A DNA stretch of 64,000 nucleotides from Pseudomonas sp. dw_358 (GCF_018449655.1 NZ_JAAVUX010000003.1:1-64000); one strand, 5' to 3'. Positions 51,339 to 62,092 are shown, numbered from the stretch's first letter. The notes: generated by a model from the letters alone, not told the origin. Numbers and translations: made by a program.

Positions 51339-51360
51339 AACTCGCACCTCAGCGTGAGGT

Positions 51361-52353
51361 TCAGCGCAACGTCGGACCATTGAAGCCCATGTACATCGCC
51401 AGCCGGTCCGCCACGCTGGTGCCCAGCTTCTTGGAAATGCGATCGAATGCCGAATCCTCGGCGGTGAAGTCCACCAGCTCCTTCTCGCCGATCACGTCCC
51501 GCGCCACCGAACCGGTGTTGCCCAGGCCGTCGATCAGGCCCAGTTGCAAGGCCTGTTCGCCGTTCCAGATGAGACCGGAGAACAACTCCGGATGCTCCTT
51601 GAACTTCAAGCGATCACCCCGCCCCTTCTTCACCACATCGATGAATTGATTGTGAGTGTTGTCCAGCACGCCTTGCCAGAAGGCGGTCTCATCCGGCTTG
51701 GCCGGCTGGAACGGGTCGAGAAAGGATTTATGCTCGCCCGAGGTGTAGGCGCGCCGCTCCACACCCAGCTTTTCCATGGTACCGACAAAGCCATAGCCGG
51801 CCGCCGTCACGCCGATGGAGCCCACCAGACTGGCCTTGTCGGCGTAGATCTGGTCCGCGGCGCTGGCGATGTAGTAGGCGCCTGACGCGCCGATATCGCT
51901 GATCACCGCATAGACCTTCACGTCCGGATGCAGACCCCGCAGCCGCTTGATCTCGTCCCACACATAGCCCGCCTGGACCGGGCTGCCGCCGCCACTGTTG
52001 ATGCGCAGGACGATGCCTTTGACTTTCTTGTCATCGAATGCGGCGCGCAGGCTGCCGACGATGTTGTCGGCACTGGCCGCTTCCTTGTCCGCGATCATGC
52101 CGCGGATGTCGATGACCGCCGTGTAGTGGCTGGACAGCCCGGCGCTCTTCTCCATCTTCAGCATGGGCGAGAACATGAAGAACAGACCGAACAGGTATAC
52201 AAAGGTCAGCAGCTTGAAGAAAATTCCCCAGCGCCGCGCACGTCGCTGCTCCTGAACCCCGGCCAGCAAGGTTTTTTCCAGCAGCTTCCAGCTTCTGGCG
52301 TCGCCGACGGGCTCTTCGTCGCCGGCGCTCGGCGCCTTCCATTGATCCGACAT
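51361..52353 (-). CDS. sppA: Signal peptide peptidase SppA, short form
   Basis: This 330-residue membrane peptidase degrades cleaved signal peptides. It has one N-terminal membrane segment (FFKLLTFVYLFGLFFMFSP), then the SDH-type protease domain: GIVLRINSGGGSPVQAGYVWDEIKRL, and the serine nucleophile in SDIGASGAYYIASAADQIYAD. The length fits the single-domain 36K type. It follows the HAD gene by 24 bp. Confidence 0.94.
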   Translation of the reverse strand: MSDQWKAPSAGDEEPVGDARSWKLLEKTLLAGVQEQRRARRWGIFFKLLTFVYLFGLFFMFSPMLKMEKSAGLSSHYTAVIDIRGMIADKEAASADNIVGSLRAAFDDKKVKGIVLRINSGGGSPVQAGYVWDEIKRLRGLHPDVKVYAVISDIGASGAYYIASAADQIYADKASLVGSIGVTAAGYGFVGTMEKLGVERRAYTSGEHKSFLDPFQPAKPDETAFWQGVLDNTHNQFIDVVKKGRGDRLKFKEHPELFSGLIWNGEQALQLGLIDGLGNTGSVARDVIGEKELVDFTAEDSAFDRISKKLGTSVADRLAMYMGFNGPTLR

Positions 52354-52377
52354 CGTTCACCTACTCCATGCAGAAAT

Positions 52378-53037
52378 TCATTGGGCCCGAGCGAGCCAGG
52401 CGCCCAGCTCAGAGAAATGCTCCACAGCCAGCACCGGCTCGTAGACCCGAAGCGCTTCCAGCGGCAGCGCCCCGTAGCCGACCGCCACGCAGTCCATCCC
52501 GGCATTGCGCGCCATCTGTAGATCGAAGGCCGAATCCCCCACCATCAACGCTCGCCCGGCGCTGACGCCGCAGTGCCGCAGAATCTGCTCGAGCATCAGC
52601 GGATCGGGCTTGCTACGGGCTTCGTCGGCGCCACGGGTGATCTGGAAATAATCCTCCCAACCGTGCGCCTTGAGCACCCGATCCAGGCCCCGACGCGCCT
52701 TGCCGGTGGCAACGGCCAGCTGATAGCCCGCCGCCTTGAAGCCCTCAAGCGACTCCAGCACCCCTGGAAACAACTCGGAGGGTTCACGATCCAGCGCCAT
52801 ATAACGGTCGGCATAGTGCTGGCGAAACACTTGCACCTTGTCATCGTCAACATGCGGATAGAGCGTGCGAATCGCCTCCGGCAGTCCCAGACCGATGATG
52901 CCTTTGACCGCATCGTCATCGAGCACAGGTTCGTCACAGTCGATCGCGGCCAGTTTCATGGCCTGGACAATCCGACCGATGGAGTCACTCAAGGTGCCGT
53001 CCCAGTCGAAGATCAGCAAATCATAGTTAGCTGGCAC
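52378..53037 (-). CDS. HAD family phosphatase (phosphoglycolate phosphatase-like)
   Basis: The 219-residue HAD-IA hydrolase has the nucleophile motif [10 protein letters not shown], a motif III lysine in [11 protein letters not shown], and motif [18 protein letters not shown]. The substrate is not known. The start is GTG at 53037, inside the end of rluC (11-bp overlap), so it is translationally coupled to rluC. The rluC-HAD-sppA order is recalled from other Pseudomonas. Confidence 0.9.
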   Translation of the reverse strand: MPANYDLLIFDWDGTLSDSIGRIVQAMKLAAIDCDEPVLDDDAVKGIIGLGLPEAIRTLYPHVDDDKVQVFRQHYADRYMALDREPSELFPGVLESLEGFKAAGYQLAVATGKARRGLDRVLKAHGWEDYFQITRGADEARSKPDPLMLEQILRHCGVSAGRALMVGDSAFDLQMARNAGMDCVAVGYGALPLEALRVYEPVLAVEHFSELGAWLARAQ

Positions 53038-53983
53038 TCAGGCGCTCCACAGTCTTGGCCCACATTTCATCCACGGGCGCCTCGAGCTTGAGCTCGCCGC
53101 CATCGGGCAGCGGCACAGTCAGGGCGTAGGCATGCAGAAACAGACGCTTGCCACCCAGGTCGCGGATTTCCCTGGAAAAATTCTCGTCTCCGTACTTGGT
53201 GTCACCGGCAATCTCGTGGCCAGCATGCAGCGCGTGGACGCGGATCTGGTGGGTGCGACCGGTGATCGGCCGCGCCTCGACGAGGGTGGCAAAGTCACCA
53301 AAGCGCCTCAGCACCTTGAACAGGGTCAAGGCTTCCTTGCCCTCTTCATTGATTTCCACCATGCGTTCGCCGGAGCGCAGGTTGCTTTTCTGCAACGGCG
53401 CATTGACCTGCTTCCTGGCCGTCGCCCAATGCCCGCGCACCAACGCCATGTAGCGCTTGTCGACACCGTCGCCGCGCAAGGCCGCATGCAGGTGACGCAA
53501 CATGCTGCGCTTCTTGGCAATCATCAGCAGGCCGGAGGTGTCACGGTCCAGACGGTGCACGAGCTCCAGCTCCTTGGCATCAGGGCGCATCTGGCGAAAC
53601 GCCTCGATCACACCGAAGGTCAGGCCACTGCCTCCGTGCACAGCGATACCGGCGGGCTTGTTGAGCACGATCAGCGCCTTGTCCTCATAGACAATCGCCG
53701 CTTCCAGGCGCTGCAACAGGCCTTGAGCCACCGGCACCGGCTCATCGCGCTCGGGCAGCCGCACGGGCGGCACACGAATGATGTCACCGGCCTGCAGCTT
53801 GTACTCGGGCTTGATCCGCCCCTTGTTCACCCGCACTTCGCCTTTGCGCAGAATGCGGTAGACAAGGGTGCGCGGCACGCCCTTGAGCGCGGTGATCAGG
53901 AAATTGTCTATGCGTTGGCCGGCAAGTTCCGGCGCAACCTCGATCAGCTGAACGCCGGAGGTCGGGGGTGTAGTAGTCGTCAT
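53027..53983 (-). CDS. rluC: 23S rRNA pseudouridine synthase RluC
   Basis: This 318-residue enzyme makes pseudouridines at 23S rRNA positions 955, 2504 and 2580 in E. coli. It has an N-terminal S4 RNA-binding domain ([31 protein letters not shown]) and the catalytic aspartate in [17 protein letters not shown]. It is divergent from rne, as usual in gammaproteobacteria. Confidence 0.95.
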   Translation of the reverse strand: MTTTTPPTSGVQLIEVAPELAGQRIDNFLITALKGVPRTLVYRILRKGEVRVNKGRIKPEYKLQAGDIIRVPPVRLPERDEPVPVAQGLLQRLEAAIVYEDKALIVLNKPAGIAVHGGSGLTFGVIEAFRQMRPDAKELELVHRLDRDTSGLLMIAKKRSMLRHLHAALRGDGVDKRYMALVRGHWATARKQVNAPLQKSNLRSGERMVEINEEGKEALTLFKVLRRFGDFATLVEARPITGRTHQIRVHALHAGHEIAGDTKYGDENFSREIRDLGGKRLFLHAYALTVPLPDGGELKLEAPVDEMWAKTVERLSAS

Positions 53984-54012
53984 GGCGCCGATGATAGCAA
54001 TTTTTTATGGAA

Positions 54013-54041
54013 TTGAAGCACTTAATGATTGCTGCTATAGT
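54013..54041 (+). promoter_or_regulatory. Sigma-70 promoter of rne
   Basis: TTGAAG and TATAGT are separated by 17 bp, immediately upstream of the rluC/rne intergenic stretch. It predicts a start near 54048 and a leader of about 700 nt. Confidence 0.7.
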
Positions 54042-54047
54042 CGCGAA

Positions 54048-54746
54048 CGCCGCCTGTCAGCGGCAGGAAACGGGCAAGCGCGATCAAACCGGCAATCGGC
54101 CGATCTGATGCCAGCCCGCTCCAACGCAATTCACGAGGACGCGAGGCCGTCCGACGGGGTTTTCGCCACGTTTACGGAGCAATTGCAGACGTAACCAGCG
54201 CAGACGAGAGAAGTCCGGAAGAACCTTGGAAACTTTCATGTATCCGGGTTTGTTTCGAAGCCACCTCCTCGGCGCGTTCGTTCTTGCTCTGTTCGGCGGA
54301 TGCTTCGGAAACACAGAGCCTTAGCCACAACGCGGGCGTTCCCGAACGGAGCGTTCGCTAAATGCCAACCCGTTGCGGATACAGCGCACGGCAGCACCCG
54401 AATTATCAGGGATACGTGTAGGGTGGAGATGCACAACCGTCGGACCGTGCAGTATGGCGTCATCTTGGCAAGCGGCCACAGGCCCTTGCGAGACGACCCC
54501 CGGTCCCGTTGAAGGCGCCTGATGGTGCCCGCGACCGGCGGCTGATTCCTCCTCCTGACTGAGTGCTTTTGACACCACAGCAAGCAGGACGCGTCGTCGC
54601 GACAACGGCCCCACTGGCCGAGCCTCGCTAGACAGGGTAATGGCACCTTGATGAAGCACCGCCACTACTGACGCACCTGACACCGACCGTGAGAAGTCGT
54701 GTGTGCCGAACGCTGTTTCCGGCAGCCCGGAAACCGACGGTACTAC
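54048..54746 (+). promoter_or_regulatory. Long untranslated leader of rne
   Basis: This gene-free stretch of about 700 nt separates the predicted promoter from the rne start. It contains several stem-loops; the clearest is GTTTCCGG (54715-54722) pairing perfectly with CCGGAAAC (54727-54734), twelve bases before the ATG. The ribosome binding site next to the start is weak. In E. coli the shorter rne leader (361 nt) mediates autoregulation by RNase E cleavage; the same role is inferred here. No conserved protein frame was recognised inside it. Confidence 0.65.
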
Positions 54747-57700
54747 ATGAAAAGAATGCTGATTAATGCCACGCAACCTGAAGAGTTGCGTGTCGCCCTG
54801 GTAGATGGCCAGCGCCTCTATGATCTGGACATCGAGTCCGGTGCCCGCGAGCAGAAAAAGGCCAATATCTACAAAGGCCGTATCACTCGCATCGAGCCGA
54901 GCCTTGAAGCCGCTTTCGTCGACTTCGGTTCCGAGCGCCATGGCTTCCTGCCCCTCAAGGAAATCTCCCGCGAATACTTCAAGAAGTCACCTGAGGGTCG
55001 CGTCAACATCAAGGACGTCCTGAGCGAAGGCCAGGAAGTCATCGTTCAGGTCGAAAAAGAAGAACGTGGCAACAAGGGCGCCGCCCTGACCACTTTCATC
55101 AGCCTGGCCGGCCGCTACCTTGTGCTGATGCCGAACAACCCTCGTGCCGGTGGCATCTCGCGCCGCATCGAAGGCGAAGAGCGCAATGAACTTCGCGAAG
55201 CGCTGAACGGCCTGGTGGCCCCGGCCGACATGGGCCTGATCGTGCGCACTGCCGGCCTTGGCCGCAGCAGCGAAGAGATGCAGTGGGACCTCGACTACCT
55301 GCTGCAACTGTGGACCGCGATCAAGGAAGCCTCCCTGGACCGTTCCGCACCTTTCCTGATCTACCAGGAAAGCAACGTGATCATCCGCGCCATCCGCGAT
55401 TACCTGCGCCAGGACATCGGCGAAGTGCTGATCGACAGCGTCGAAGCCCAGGACGAAGCCCTGACCTTCATTCGCCAGGTGATGCCGCAGTACGCCAGCA
55501 AGATCAAGCTGTACGAAGACAGCGTCCCCCTCTTCAACCGTTTCCAGATCGAAAGCCAGATCGAGACCGCGTTCCAACGCGTGGTCGAACTGCCTTCCGG
55601 CGGCTCCATCGTCATCGACCCGACCGAAGCCCTGGTGTCCATCGACATCAACTCGGCGCGCGCCACCAAAGGCAGCGACATCGAAGAGACGGCGCTGCAG
55701 ACCAACCTTGAAGCCGCCGAAGAAATTGCCCGCCAGTTGCGCCTGCGCGACATCGGCGGCCTGATCGTCATCGACTTCATCGACATGACCCCGGCCAAGA
55801 ACCAGCGCGCCGTGGAAGAAAAAGTTCGCGAATGCCTCGAAGCCGACCGCGCTCGCGTGCAGATCGGTCGCATCTCGCGCTTCGGCCTGCTGGAAATGTC
55901 CCGCCAGCGCCTGCGTCCATCGCTGGGCGAAAGCAGCGGCATCGTTTGCCCGCGCTGCAACGGCACCGGCATCATCCGCGACGTTGAATCGCTGTCGCTG
56001 GCCATCCTGCGCCTGATCGAAGAAGAAGCCCTGAAAGACCGTACCGCCGAAGTTCGTGCCCAGGTGCCAATCCCGGTGGCCGCTTTCCTGCTCAACGAAA
56101 AGCGCAACTCGATCACCAAGATCGAACTGCGAACCCGCGCGCGCATCGTCATTCTGCCGAACGATCATCTCGAAACGCCGCATTTCGAAGTGCAGCGCTT
56201 GCGTGATGACAGCCCGGAAGCAGCGAACAGCCAGTCCAGCTACGAAATCGCCGCCGCTGCGGCCGAGGTCGAAGAAGTCCAGCCGGCGGCCGCTACCCGC
56301 ACCCTGGTTCGCCAGGAAGCGGCGGTGAAGACCGCGCCGACCCGTGCTGCCGCACCGATGCCGGCCACCGTCGAAGCACCGACTGCCGTTGCGCCGACAC
56401 CCGCCCCGCAACTGGCTGAACCGAGCCTGTTCAAAGGCCTGGTGAAGTCGCTGGTCAGCCTGTTCGCCAGCAAGGAAGAGCCTGTCGCGCCGGTGGTGGT
56501 CGAGAAACCCGTCGTGGCCGCCGAGCGCCCTGCGCGCAACGAAGAGCGCCGCAATGGTCGTCAGCAGAGCCGCAACCGCAACAGCAGTCGCCGCGACGAA
56601 GAGCGCAAGCCTCGTGAAGAGCGTGCACCGCGCGAAGACCGTGCTCCCCGTGAAGAGCGCGCGCCCCGCGAGCCTCGCGAAGAGGTCGTCGCACCGGTCG
56701 CCCGTGAGGAACGTGCACCGCGCGCCCCCCGTGAGGAGCGTGCCCCCCGTGGCGACCGCCGTCCCCGTGGCGGTGACGAACGTGTCGAGCGCGTCCGCGA
56801 ACTGCGCGAGCCATTGGACGCCATCGCGCCCGCCATCGCTGCAGTCGCTGCCGCCACAGCCGCCGAAGAGCGTGCCGAACGTGCTCCGCGTGAAGAACGA
56901 GCTCCCCGCGAAGAACGCGCGCCACGTGAGGAACGCGTACCGCGCGAGCCTCGTGAAGAGCGCGCACCTCGCGAAGAACGCCAGCCACGTCCCCCCCGTG
57001 AAGAGCGTCAGCCGCGCAGCGAAGAAGCCGCCGAAGCCGTTGATGGCGAGGAAGCGCTGAATCAGGAAGAGCAGCTGGACGAGAACCAGGACGGCGCCGA
57101 GGGCGATCGCCCACGTCGTCGGTCCCGCGGTCAACGTCGTCGCAGCAACCGTCGCGAGCGTCAACGTGACGCCAACGGCAACGTCATCGAAGGCTCGGAA
57201 GAAGCCGGCGAAGGCGAAACCGAAACCGGCTCCGAAGCACCGGCTGTTGCCGCTGCCGTGGTCGTCGAAGGCGTGATCAGTGCCGAGGCCGAGGCGCAAG
57301 CCAATGTCCAGGCCGAACGTGCCAACGCCACTGCCGAGCCAGCCGCTGTGACCGTAGAAGCCTTGGCCAGCCCGGAAATCGTCACGGCTCCTGCCCAGAC
57401 GCCACTGGATTTCACCCCGGTGGCTGAAGAAGCTACGCCTGCGGTTCAGCCTGTGGCCGAACATCAGCCGGCTGAAGAAGTCATCGAAGCTCCACAGGCC
57501 GAAGTGGTCTTCCATCAGGAAGCCGTGGTGGTTGAAGAGTCGATCGAGCAACAAGCCTTCGAGCAGCCAGTGGTTGAAGCACCCGCGGTCGAAGCGCCAG
57601 TGGTCGAGCAGCCCTACGTGGCCGCCGAGCCCGCGCACGTTGCTGCCGAATATGCGTCGCCCCCAGCGGTCGAGGCTGCCGTCAGCGAAAGCTTGCCTGT

Positions 57701-58082
57701 CCACGAGCCAGCCCCCGAGCACATCGTTGCCCAGGAAGCCGAGACCGTGTTCAGCCAGCCAGTGGTCGACGCCGCACCGGTAGTGCCTGTTGTCGAGACG
57801 GCCCAGTTCGTCGAGGCACAGCCGCAAGCCGAGCACGTGACGCCAGCCGAACCCGCAGCGGCAGAGCCGGTCGTGGTCGAGCCTGTGGTTCTCGAAACCG
57901 GCGCTGTCGAAACGGTCGTGGTGGAACCCGCAGCCCTTGAACCGGCTCCGGTCGAACCCGCGCCAGTGGTCACCAGCAACGGCCGCGCGCCAAACGACCC
58001 GCGTGAAGTGCGTCGCCGCAAGCGTGAAGCCGAGTTGGCCGCCGCCCAGGCCGCTAACGACGAGCCTAAACCGCACGAGTAA
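54747..58082 (+). CDS. rne: Ribonuclease E, degradosome scaffold
   Basis: The 1111-residue endoribonuclease starts [22 protein letters not shown]; the upstream codons of the open frame are leader. The catalytic half has an S1 domain (about 35-120), the active-site aspartates in SIDINSA (near 303) and VIDFIDM (near 346), and the zinc-link CPRCNGTG (near 404). The C-terminal half is disordered: an amphipathic helix that may bind the membrane ([19 protein letters not shown]), many REER/PREE repeats, an arginine-rich RNA-binding block ([16 protein letters not shown]), a long Ala/Val/Glu/Pro stretch, and an NDPR motif near the end. REER repeats and NDPR are known short motifs of Pseudomonas RNase E. 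Confidence 0.97.
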   Translation: MKRMLINATQPEELRVALVDGQRLYDLDIESGAREQKKANIYKGRITRIEPSLEAAFVDFGSERHGFLPLKEISREYFKKSPEGRVNIKDVLSEGQEVIVQVEKEERGNKGAALTTFISLAGRYLVLMPNNPRAGGISRRIEGEERNELREALNGLVAPADMGLIVRTAGLGRSSEEMQWDLDYLLQLWTAIKEASLDRSAPFLIYQESNVIIRAIRDYLRQDIGEVLIDSVEAQDEALTFIRQVMPQYASKIKLYEDSVPLFNRFQIESQIETAFQRVVELPSGGSIVIDPTEALVSIDINSARATKGSDIEETALQTNLEAAEEIARQLRLRDIGGLIVIDFIDMTPAKNQRAVEEKVRECLEADRARVQIGRISRFGLLEMSRQRLRPSLGESSGIVCPRCNGTGIIRDVESLSLAILRLIEEEALKDRTAEVRAQVPIPVAAFLLNEKRNSITKIELRTRARIVILPNDHLETPHFEVQRLRDDSPEAANSQSSYEIAAAAAEVEEVQPAAATRTLVRQEAAVKTAPTRAAAPMPATVEAPTAVAPTPAPQLAEPSLFKGLVKSLVSLFASKEEPVAPVVVEKPVVAAERPARNEERRNGRQQSRNRNSSRRDEERKPREERAPREDRAPREERAPREPREEVVAPVAREERAPRAPREERAPRGDRRPRGGDERVERVRELREPLDAIAPAIAAVAAATAAEERAERAPREERAPREERAPREERVPREPREERAPREERQPRPPREERQPRSEEAAEAVDGEEALNQEEQLDENQDGAEGDRPRRRSRGQRRRSNRRERQRDANGNVIEGSEEAGEGETETGSEAPAVAAAVVVEGVISAEAEAQANVQAERANATAEPAAVTVEALASPEIVTAPAQTPLDFTPVAEEATPAVQPVAEHQPAEEVIEAPQAEVVFHQEAVVVEESIEQQAFEQPVVEAPAVEAPVVEQPYVAAEPAHVAAEYASPPAVEAAVSESLPVHEPAPEHIVAQEAETVFSQPVVDAAPVVPVVETAQFVEAQPQAEHVTPAEPAAAEPVVVEPVVLETGAVETVVVEPAALEPAPVEPAPVVTSNGRAPNDPREVRRRKREAELAAAQAANDEPKPHE

Positions 58083-58095
58083 GCGCGCAAGGATG

Positions 58096-58137
58096 AAAAA
58101 AGCCCCTGACGCCTTTGGGTGTCAGGGGCTTTTTTTA
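58096..58137 (+). terminator. Terminator of rne
   Basis: AAAAAAGCCCCTGACGCC and TGTCAGGGGCTTTTTTT form an approximately ten-pair GC-rich stem with a T run, 13 bp after the stop. Confidence 0.93.
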
Positions 58138-58203
58138 TGCCTTGTGCTGGCCGCCTCGCAAGCAAGCTTTGTCCGCCGGCGAACTTCAATGTCGATCTCG
58201 ACC

Positions 58204-58258
58204 CTGTGGGAGCATGGCCCGCCTTCGTAGCGTTTGCCCGCGGTGAGGGCGGCAAATC
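58204..58258. repeat. Degenerate REP-like palindromic element between rne and mocA-like gene
   Basis: CTGTGGGAGC at 58204 matches the start of the common Pseudomonas REP. It is followed by GTTTGCCCGCGG and an inverted GGCGGCAAATC, giving a small imperfect stem. It fills most of the gap between the rne terminator and the convergent MocA-like gene. Confidence 0.5.
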
Positions 58259-58260
58259 TT

Positions 58261-58836
58261 CTACAGGTCGGCGGGGGTATCCACGTCGCGGTAGATACCT
58301 TCATCGTCCACCCGCACCTCACGCACATTGTCAGCGGTAAACAGGCGCTTGCCGCCGTGATCCCCGCTCAATGCCATCAACCCCGCCGCAAAGCTGGCAC
58401 CGAAGCACACCGGGTGTCCCCTGCCCTGCTCGCCCAGGGGCAGGCTGATGAACCGCGGCTGGAGCCCGTCGACGACGGCAGCGAAGGTCTGCGGGGCGAC
58501 CCACGGCATGTCGCCCAGGGTCACAAGCCAGCCTCGGCTGCCCGCGCTGGCGGCCACGGCGGCAGCCAGGCTGTCACCCATACCGGCAGAATCCAGGAGG
58601 ACCACCGCGCAACCGAACTCATTGGCGAGTGCAATCCGCCCGGGCGCATTCGGCCGGGTCACCACAATGCAGCGATCGGCCACTGCTGAAACATTCATCA
58701 GCACCTGCTGCAACACCGGCCGGCTCACCCCATCCAGCCCCACACAGGATGCCAGCAACTTGTCACACTCAGCCCCCGCGACCTCGCGAAACCGACTGCC
58801 CAGCCCGGCAGCCAACACCACTGCGGTCACCGTCAT
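58261..58836 (-). CDS. MocA/MobA-like nucleotidyltransferase
   Basis: The 191-residue protein has the NTP-transferase start VVLAAGLGSRFREVAG, a GDMPWVAPQTF metal site, and GRGHPVCFGASF, all found in molybdenum cofactor cytidylyltransferases. It overlaps the XdhC-like gene by 4 bp. Together they suggest cofactor loading of a molybdo-hydroxylase, but no such enzyme is encoded in the window. The exact nucleotide and cofactor are inferred. Confidence 0.85.
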   Translation of the reverse strand: MTVTAVVLAAGLGSRFREVAGAECDKLLASCVGLDGVSRPVLQQVLMNVSAVADRCIVVTRPNAPGRIALANEFGCAVVLLDSAGMGDSLAAAVAASAGSRGWLVTLGDMPWVAPQTFAAVVDGLQPRFISLPLGEQGRGHPVCFGASFAAGLMALSGDHGGKRLFTADNVREVRVDDEGIYRDVDTPADL

Positions 58837-59786
58837 GCCAAGGCCACCCCATTTTTCAAGGCGACGATCTGCGCCAACAACGACAAGGCGATTTCAGCTG
58901 GCGTATGGCTGCCGATCCGCACGCCAATGGGGCCGTATAGCCGACCCACAGCCTCGACGCTCAAGCCCAGTTGCAGCAGGTTGTCGCGACGCTTCTCGCT
59001 GTTGACCCGTGAACCGAGCGCGCCGACATAAAACGCCTGGGAATCGAGCGCCGTCAGCAGGGCCATGTCATCCAGCCGCGGGTCGTGGGTCAAGGCGACG
59101 ATGGCAGTGCGCTCGTCGGCTTGAATGGTCAGCACCGCTTCGTCCGGCATGCCGGGAATGAAGCGTGCGTCTTCGTGCTCCCAGCCATGACTGAACTCCT
59201 CGCGCGGATCGCAGATCAGCACCTCGAAATCGAGCATCCGTGCCATTGCAGTGACGTAGCGCGAGAGTTGCCCCGCGCCGATCAGCAACAACCGCCAACG
59301 CGGGCCGTAGATGGCGCGCAGGTGCTGTTCGTCAAAGCTCAAAACATCGCCACGCTCGGCGGTTTGGAGGGTGACCTTGCCGGACTGCAGGTCGACCACG
59401 CGAGCCACCAGCAGATGATCGGCGCAGCGTTGCAACAGTTCATTCACCCAAGTGCCGTCGTCCACCCACTCTTGGGCGAGCCGCAAAGTGCCACCGCAGG
59501 GCAGGCCGAACCGGGCGGCTTCTTCGCGGCTGACGCCGTAGGTGATCAGCTCGACGGCCGTACCGCGCTGCAAGCGGCCGTCTTGCAGGCGCTGGATCAG
59601 ATCATCCTCGATGCAGCCGCCGGACACCGAGCCGATCACCACGCCGTCGTCGCGCAGCGCCAGCATGGCGCCGGGTGGCCGTGGCGCGGTGCCCCAGGTC
59701 TGCACCACGGTGTACAGCGCCACGGCATGACCGGCGCGCTGCCATTGCTGAACGCTTTTGAGAACGTTGAGATCGACACTGTCCAT
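58833..59786 (-). CDS. XdhC/CoxI family molybdenum enzyme maturation factor
   Basis: This 317-residue protein carries the XdhC_CoxI motif VQTWGTAPRPPGAMLALRDDGVVIGSVSGGCIED in its N-terminal part. A Rossmann-like C-terminal domain follows (LLLIGAGQLSRYVTAMARMLDFEVLICDPRE ... ALTHDPRLDDMALLTAL, YVGALGSRVNSEKRRDNLL). XdhC-type proteins bind and insert sulfurated molybdenum cofactor into xanthine dehydrogenase-like enzymes. It overlaps the MocA-like gene. No molybdo-hydroxylase genes are adjacent. Confidence 0.9.
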   Translation of the reverse strand: MDSVDLNVLKSVQQWQRAGHAVALYTVVQTWGTAPRPPGAMLALRDDGVVIGSVSGGCIEDDLIQRLQDGRLQRGTAVELITYGVSREEAARFGLPCGGTLRLAQEWVDDGTWVNELLQRCADHLLVARVVDLQSGKVTLQTAERGDVLSFDEQHLRAIYGPRWRLLLIGAGQLSRYVTAMARMLDFEVLICDPREEFSHGWEHEDARFIPGMPDEAVLTIQADERTAIVALTHDPRLDDMALLTALDSQAFYVGALGSRVNSEKRRDNLLQLGLSVEAVGRLYGPIGVRIGSHTPAEIALSLLAQIVALKNGVALA

Positions 59787-59847
59787 CGTCAGCGCTCCTG
59801 AAATTGAGTAGAGAGTTGACCGACCATAGAACAGGTCGGTTCGATTC

Positions 59848-60867
59848 TTAGTAGAGGTTCGGTTCCATTTCCAGCAATACGCCGAAGCGGCTGTGGATAT
59901 CGGCCTGGATCCGCAGGGCCAACTGATGAATCTGCGCGCCCGTGGCGTTGCCGTAATTGACCAGCACCAGCGATTGCAGACGATGCACGCCGGCGTCGCC
60001 TTCCCGGAAACCTTTCCAGCCCGCCTGCTCGATCAGCCAGCCGGCGGCCAGCTTGACCTCGCCACCTGCCTGGGGATACGCCACCAGACCGGGATAGTCC
60101 AGGCGTAGCGCATCGGCCTGATTGGCACTGACCAGGGGGTTCTTGAAAAAGCTGCCGGCGTTGCCCAGTTCGGCTGGATCCGGGAGTTTTTCCCGGCGGA
60201 TACTGCAGATGGCGGCGCTGACGTCACTGGCGGTCGGGGCGCTGATGCCCTGCTCGGTCAGGCGCTGACGCACGGGTCCGTAGTCCAGGTGCAGCTGCGA
60301 CTGCCGGCTCAGGGCAAAGCGCACCTGTAGAATCAACCAGCGACCCGGTTCGTGCTTGAACAGGCTGTCGCGGTAGCCAAACGCGCAGTCGGCCAACGTA
60401 AAGTCGCGCAGTTCACCACTGTGGCGATCCAGAGCGGTCAGGCCGTGAAACACGTCCTTGATCTCGACGCCATAGGCACCGATATTCTGCATGGGTGCGG
60501 CACCCACGGTGCCGGGGATCAGGCTGAGGTTCTCCAGCCCCGACAAGCCCTGCGCCAGGGTGTGCTGCACGAAGCCATGCCAGGGTTCACCCGCCTCGGC
60601 CTCGATGATGACGGGGCCGCCGTCCTCGGCCAGCTGGCGAATGCCACGGGTGGCAATGCGCAGCACCAACCCGTGAACATCCCCCGTCAGCAACAGATTG
60701 CTACCACCGCCCACCACCAGCACCGGCCAGCCAGATGACTCGGCCAGCGCCAGGGCTTCAAGAATCTGCGCCTGGCTTTGGGCCTCGACCAGCCGATCGG
60801 CGCGCACGTCGATGCCGAACGTGTTCAAGCCCTTGAGGGATACCGCCGGTTGTATCTGCAGACTCAT
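59848..60867 (-). CDS. murB: UDP-N-acetylenolpyruvoylglucosamine reductase MurB
   Basis: This 339-residue flavoenzyme completes UDP-N-acetylmuramate for peptidoglycan. The FAD motif is VLVVGGGSNLLLTGD. IPGTVGAAPMQNIGAYGVEIKDVF follows, with the catalytic serine in LGNAGSFFKNPLV and glutamate near the C-terminus. The ATG overlaps the phosphatase gene stop by 4 bp. Confidence 0.97.
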   Translation of the reverse strand: MSLQIQPAVSLKGLNTFGIDVRADRLVEAQSQAQILEALALAESSGWPVLVVGGGSNLLLTGDVHGLVLRIATRGIRQLAEDGGPVIIEAEAGEPWHGFVQHTLAQGLSGLENLSLIPGTVGAAPMQNIGAYGVEIKDVFHGLTALDRHSGELRDFTLADCAFGYRDSLFKHEPGRWLILQVRFALSRQSQLHLDYGPVRQRLTEQGISAPTASDVSAAICSIRREKLPDPAELGNAGSFFKNPLVSANQADALRLDYPGLVAYPQAGGEVKLAAGWLIEQAGWKGFREGDAGVHRLQSLVLVNYGNATGAQIHQLALRIQADIHSRFGVLLEMEPNLY

Positions 60868-61331
60868 AACCTACCTTTGATTTCCCGCACCAGGCCCGCG
60901 CATGCGGCCTCGATCAGATCCAGCACATGCTCGAAGCCCTGCTCGCCCTCGTAGTAGGGGTCAGGCACTTCGTCCTTGTCCGCCTGGTAGCGCCGCAGGA
61001 ACAGGTCCAGCTCGGCCCGTCCGGTCGCCGGCTGCAAGCGCTTGAGGTCGCGCAGGTTGTTCAGGTCCATGGCCAGGATCAGGTCATGGGCGGTAAAATC
61101 CGCCGCCGAAACCTGCTGCGCACGCTGGGCCGAAAAATCGTAGCCACGCCGTGCCGCCGCCTTGAGCGTGCGGGCATCCGGGGGCCGGCCCACGTGCCAG
61201 TCACCCGTGCCGGCCGACGCCACTTCGACACGCCCGGCCAGCCCGGCCTCGCGCAATTGATGACGCAGCACGCCCTCCGCGGTCGGCGACCGACAGATAT
61301 TGCCCAGACAGACGAAAAGGACTCGCATCAT
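60864..61331 (-). CDS. Low-molecular-weight protein tyrosine phosphatase
   Basis: The 155-residue phosphatase has the P-loop [14 protein letters not shown] at the N-terminus and the acid motif VPDPYYEG near the end. The ATG overlaps the kdsB stop by 4 bp. The role in this operon is not clear; related enzymes act in exopolysaccharide control, while this one sits among LPS and peptidoglycan genes. Confidence 0.92.
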   Translation of the reverse strand: MMRVLFVCLGNICRSPTAEGVLRHQLREAGLAGRVEVASAGTGDWHVGRPPDARTLKAAARRGYDFSAQRAQQVSAADFTAHDLILAMDLNNLRDLKRLQPATGRAELDLFLRRYQADKDEVPDPYYEGEQGFEHVLDLIEAACAGLVREIKGRL

Positions 61332-62092
61332 GAAGCCAGCAAGCGCCTGACGCGCTCCAGGTCATCCGGGGTATCAACCCCGGCGGGCGGCGCCTCCAGC
61401 GCATCGGCAACATGGATACGCACGCCGTGCCACAGCGCGCGCAACTGCTCCAGGCTTTCACAGGTTTCCAGCCAGCACGGGCCCCAGCCGACAAAGTCCT
61501 CCAGAAAGCCGGCACGGTAGGCATAGATGCCGATGTGGCGGCGGAACGGAATGCCTGCGGGCAACTGATCGGGCGCGCGAGCCAGATCATCCCGAGCCCA
61601 CGGCAGGGGGGCACGGCTGAAGGTCAGCGCCAGGCCATTGCAATCGGTGCTGACCTTGACGAAATTGGGGTTGAACAGCGCTGTGACGTCTTCGATCGGT
61701 TCAGCCAAGGTCGCAATGCCCGCTTCGGTGTGGGCGGCCAGGTTATGGGCGACCTGATCGATCACTGCCGGCGGAATCAACGGCTCGTCACCTTGTACGT
61801 TGACCACGATCGCCTCGGCGGTCAGGCCCAAGGCGCTGGCCACTTCGGCCAGGCGGTCGGTGCCAGAGCTGTGATCGGGCCGCGTCATCAGCACTTCGGC
61901 GCCGAAACCTTCACAGGCGGCAAAGATACGTGAGTCATCGGTGGCGATCACTACCCGCGCCGCACTGCTCTTGCGCGCCTGCTCCCAGACCCACTGGACC
62001 ATCGGCTTGCCGGCAATGTCCTGCAGCGGCTTGCCCGGCAATCGGCTGGAGGCGAAGCGTGCCGGGATCACCACGGTGAACGTGAGGGTCAT
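61328..62092 (-). CDS. kdsB: CMP-KDO synthetase KdsB
   Basis: This 254-residue cytidylyltransferase activates KDO for LPS inner core. It starts [33 protein letters not shown] and has [12 protein letters not shown] with metal-binding aspartate and [13 protein letters not shown]. The ATG overlaps the Trm112 gene stop by 4 bp. Confidence 0.97.
   Translation of the reverse strand: MTLTFTVVIPARFASSRLPGKPLQDIAGKPMVQWVWEQARKSSAARVVIATDDSRIFAACEGFGAEVLMTRPDHSSGTDRLAEVASALGLTAEAIVVNVQGDEPLIPPAVIDQVAHNLAAHTEAGIATLAEPIEDVTALFNPNFVKVSTDCNGLALTFSRAPLPWARDDLARAPDQLPAGIPFRRHIGIYAYRAGFLEDFVGWGPCWLETCESLEQLRALWHGVRIHVADALEAPPAGVDTPDDLERVRRLLAS

Noticed and set aside
54987..58076. A 1029-codon open frame antisense to rne
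   Set aside because: It mirrors the rne repeats (Gly/Phe/Asp-rich translation of the complement) and shows no family match or start signal.
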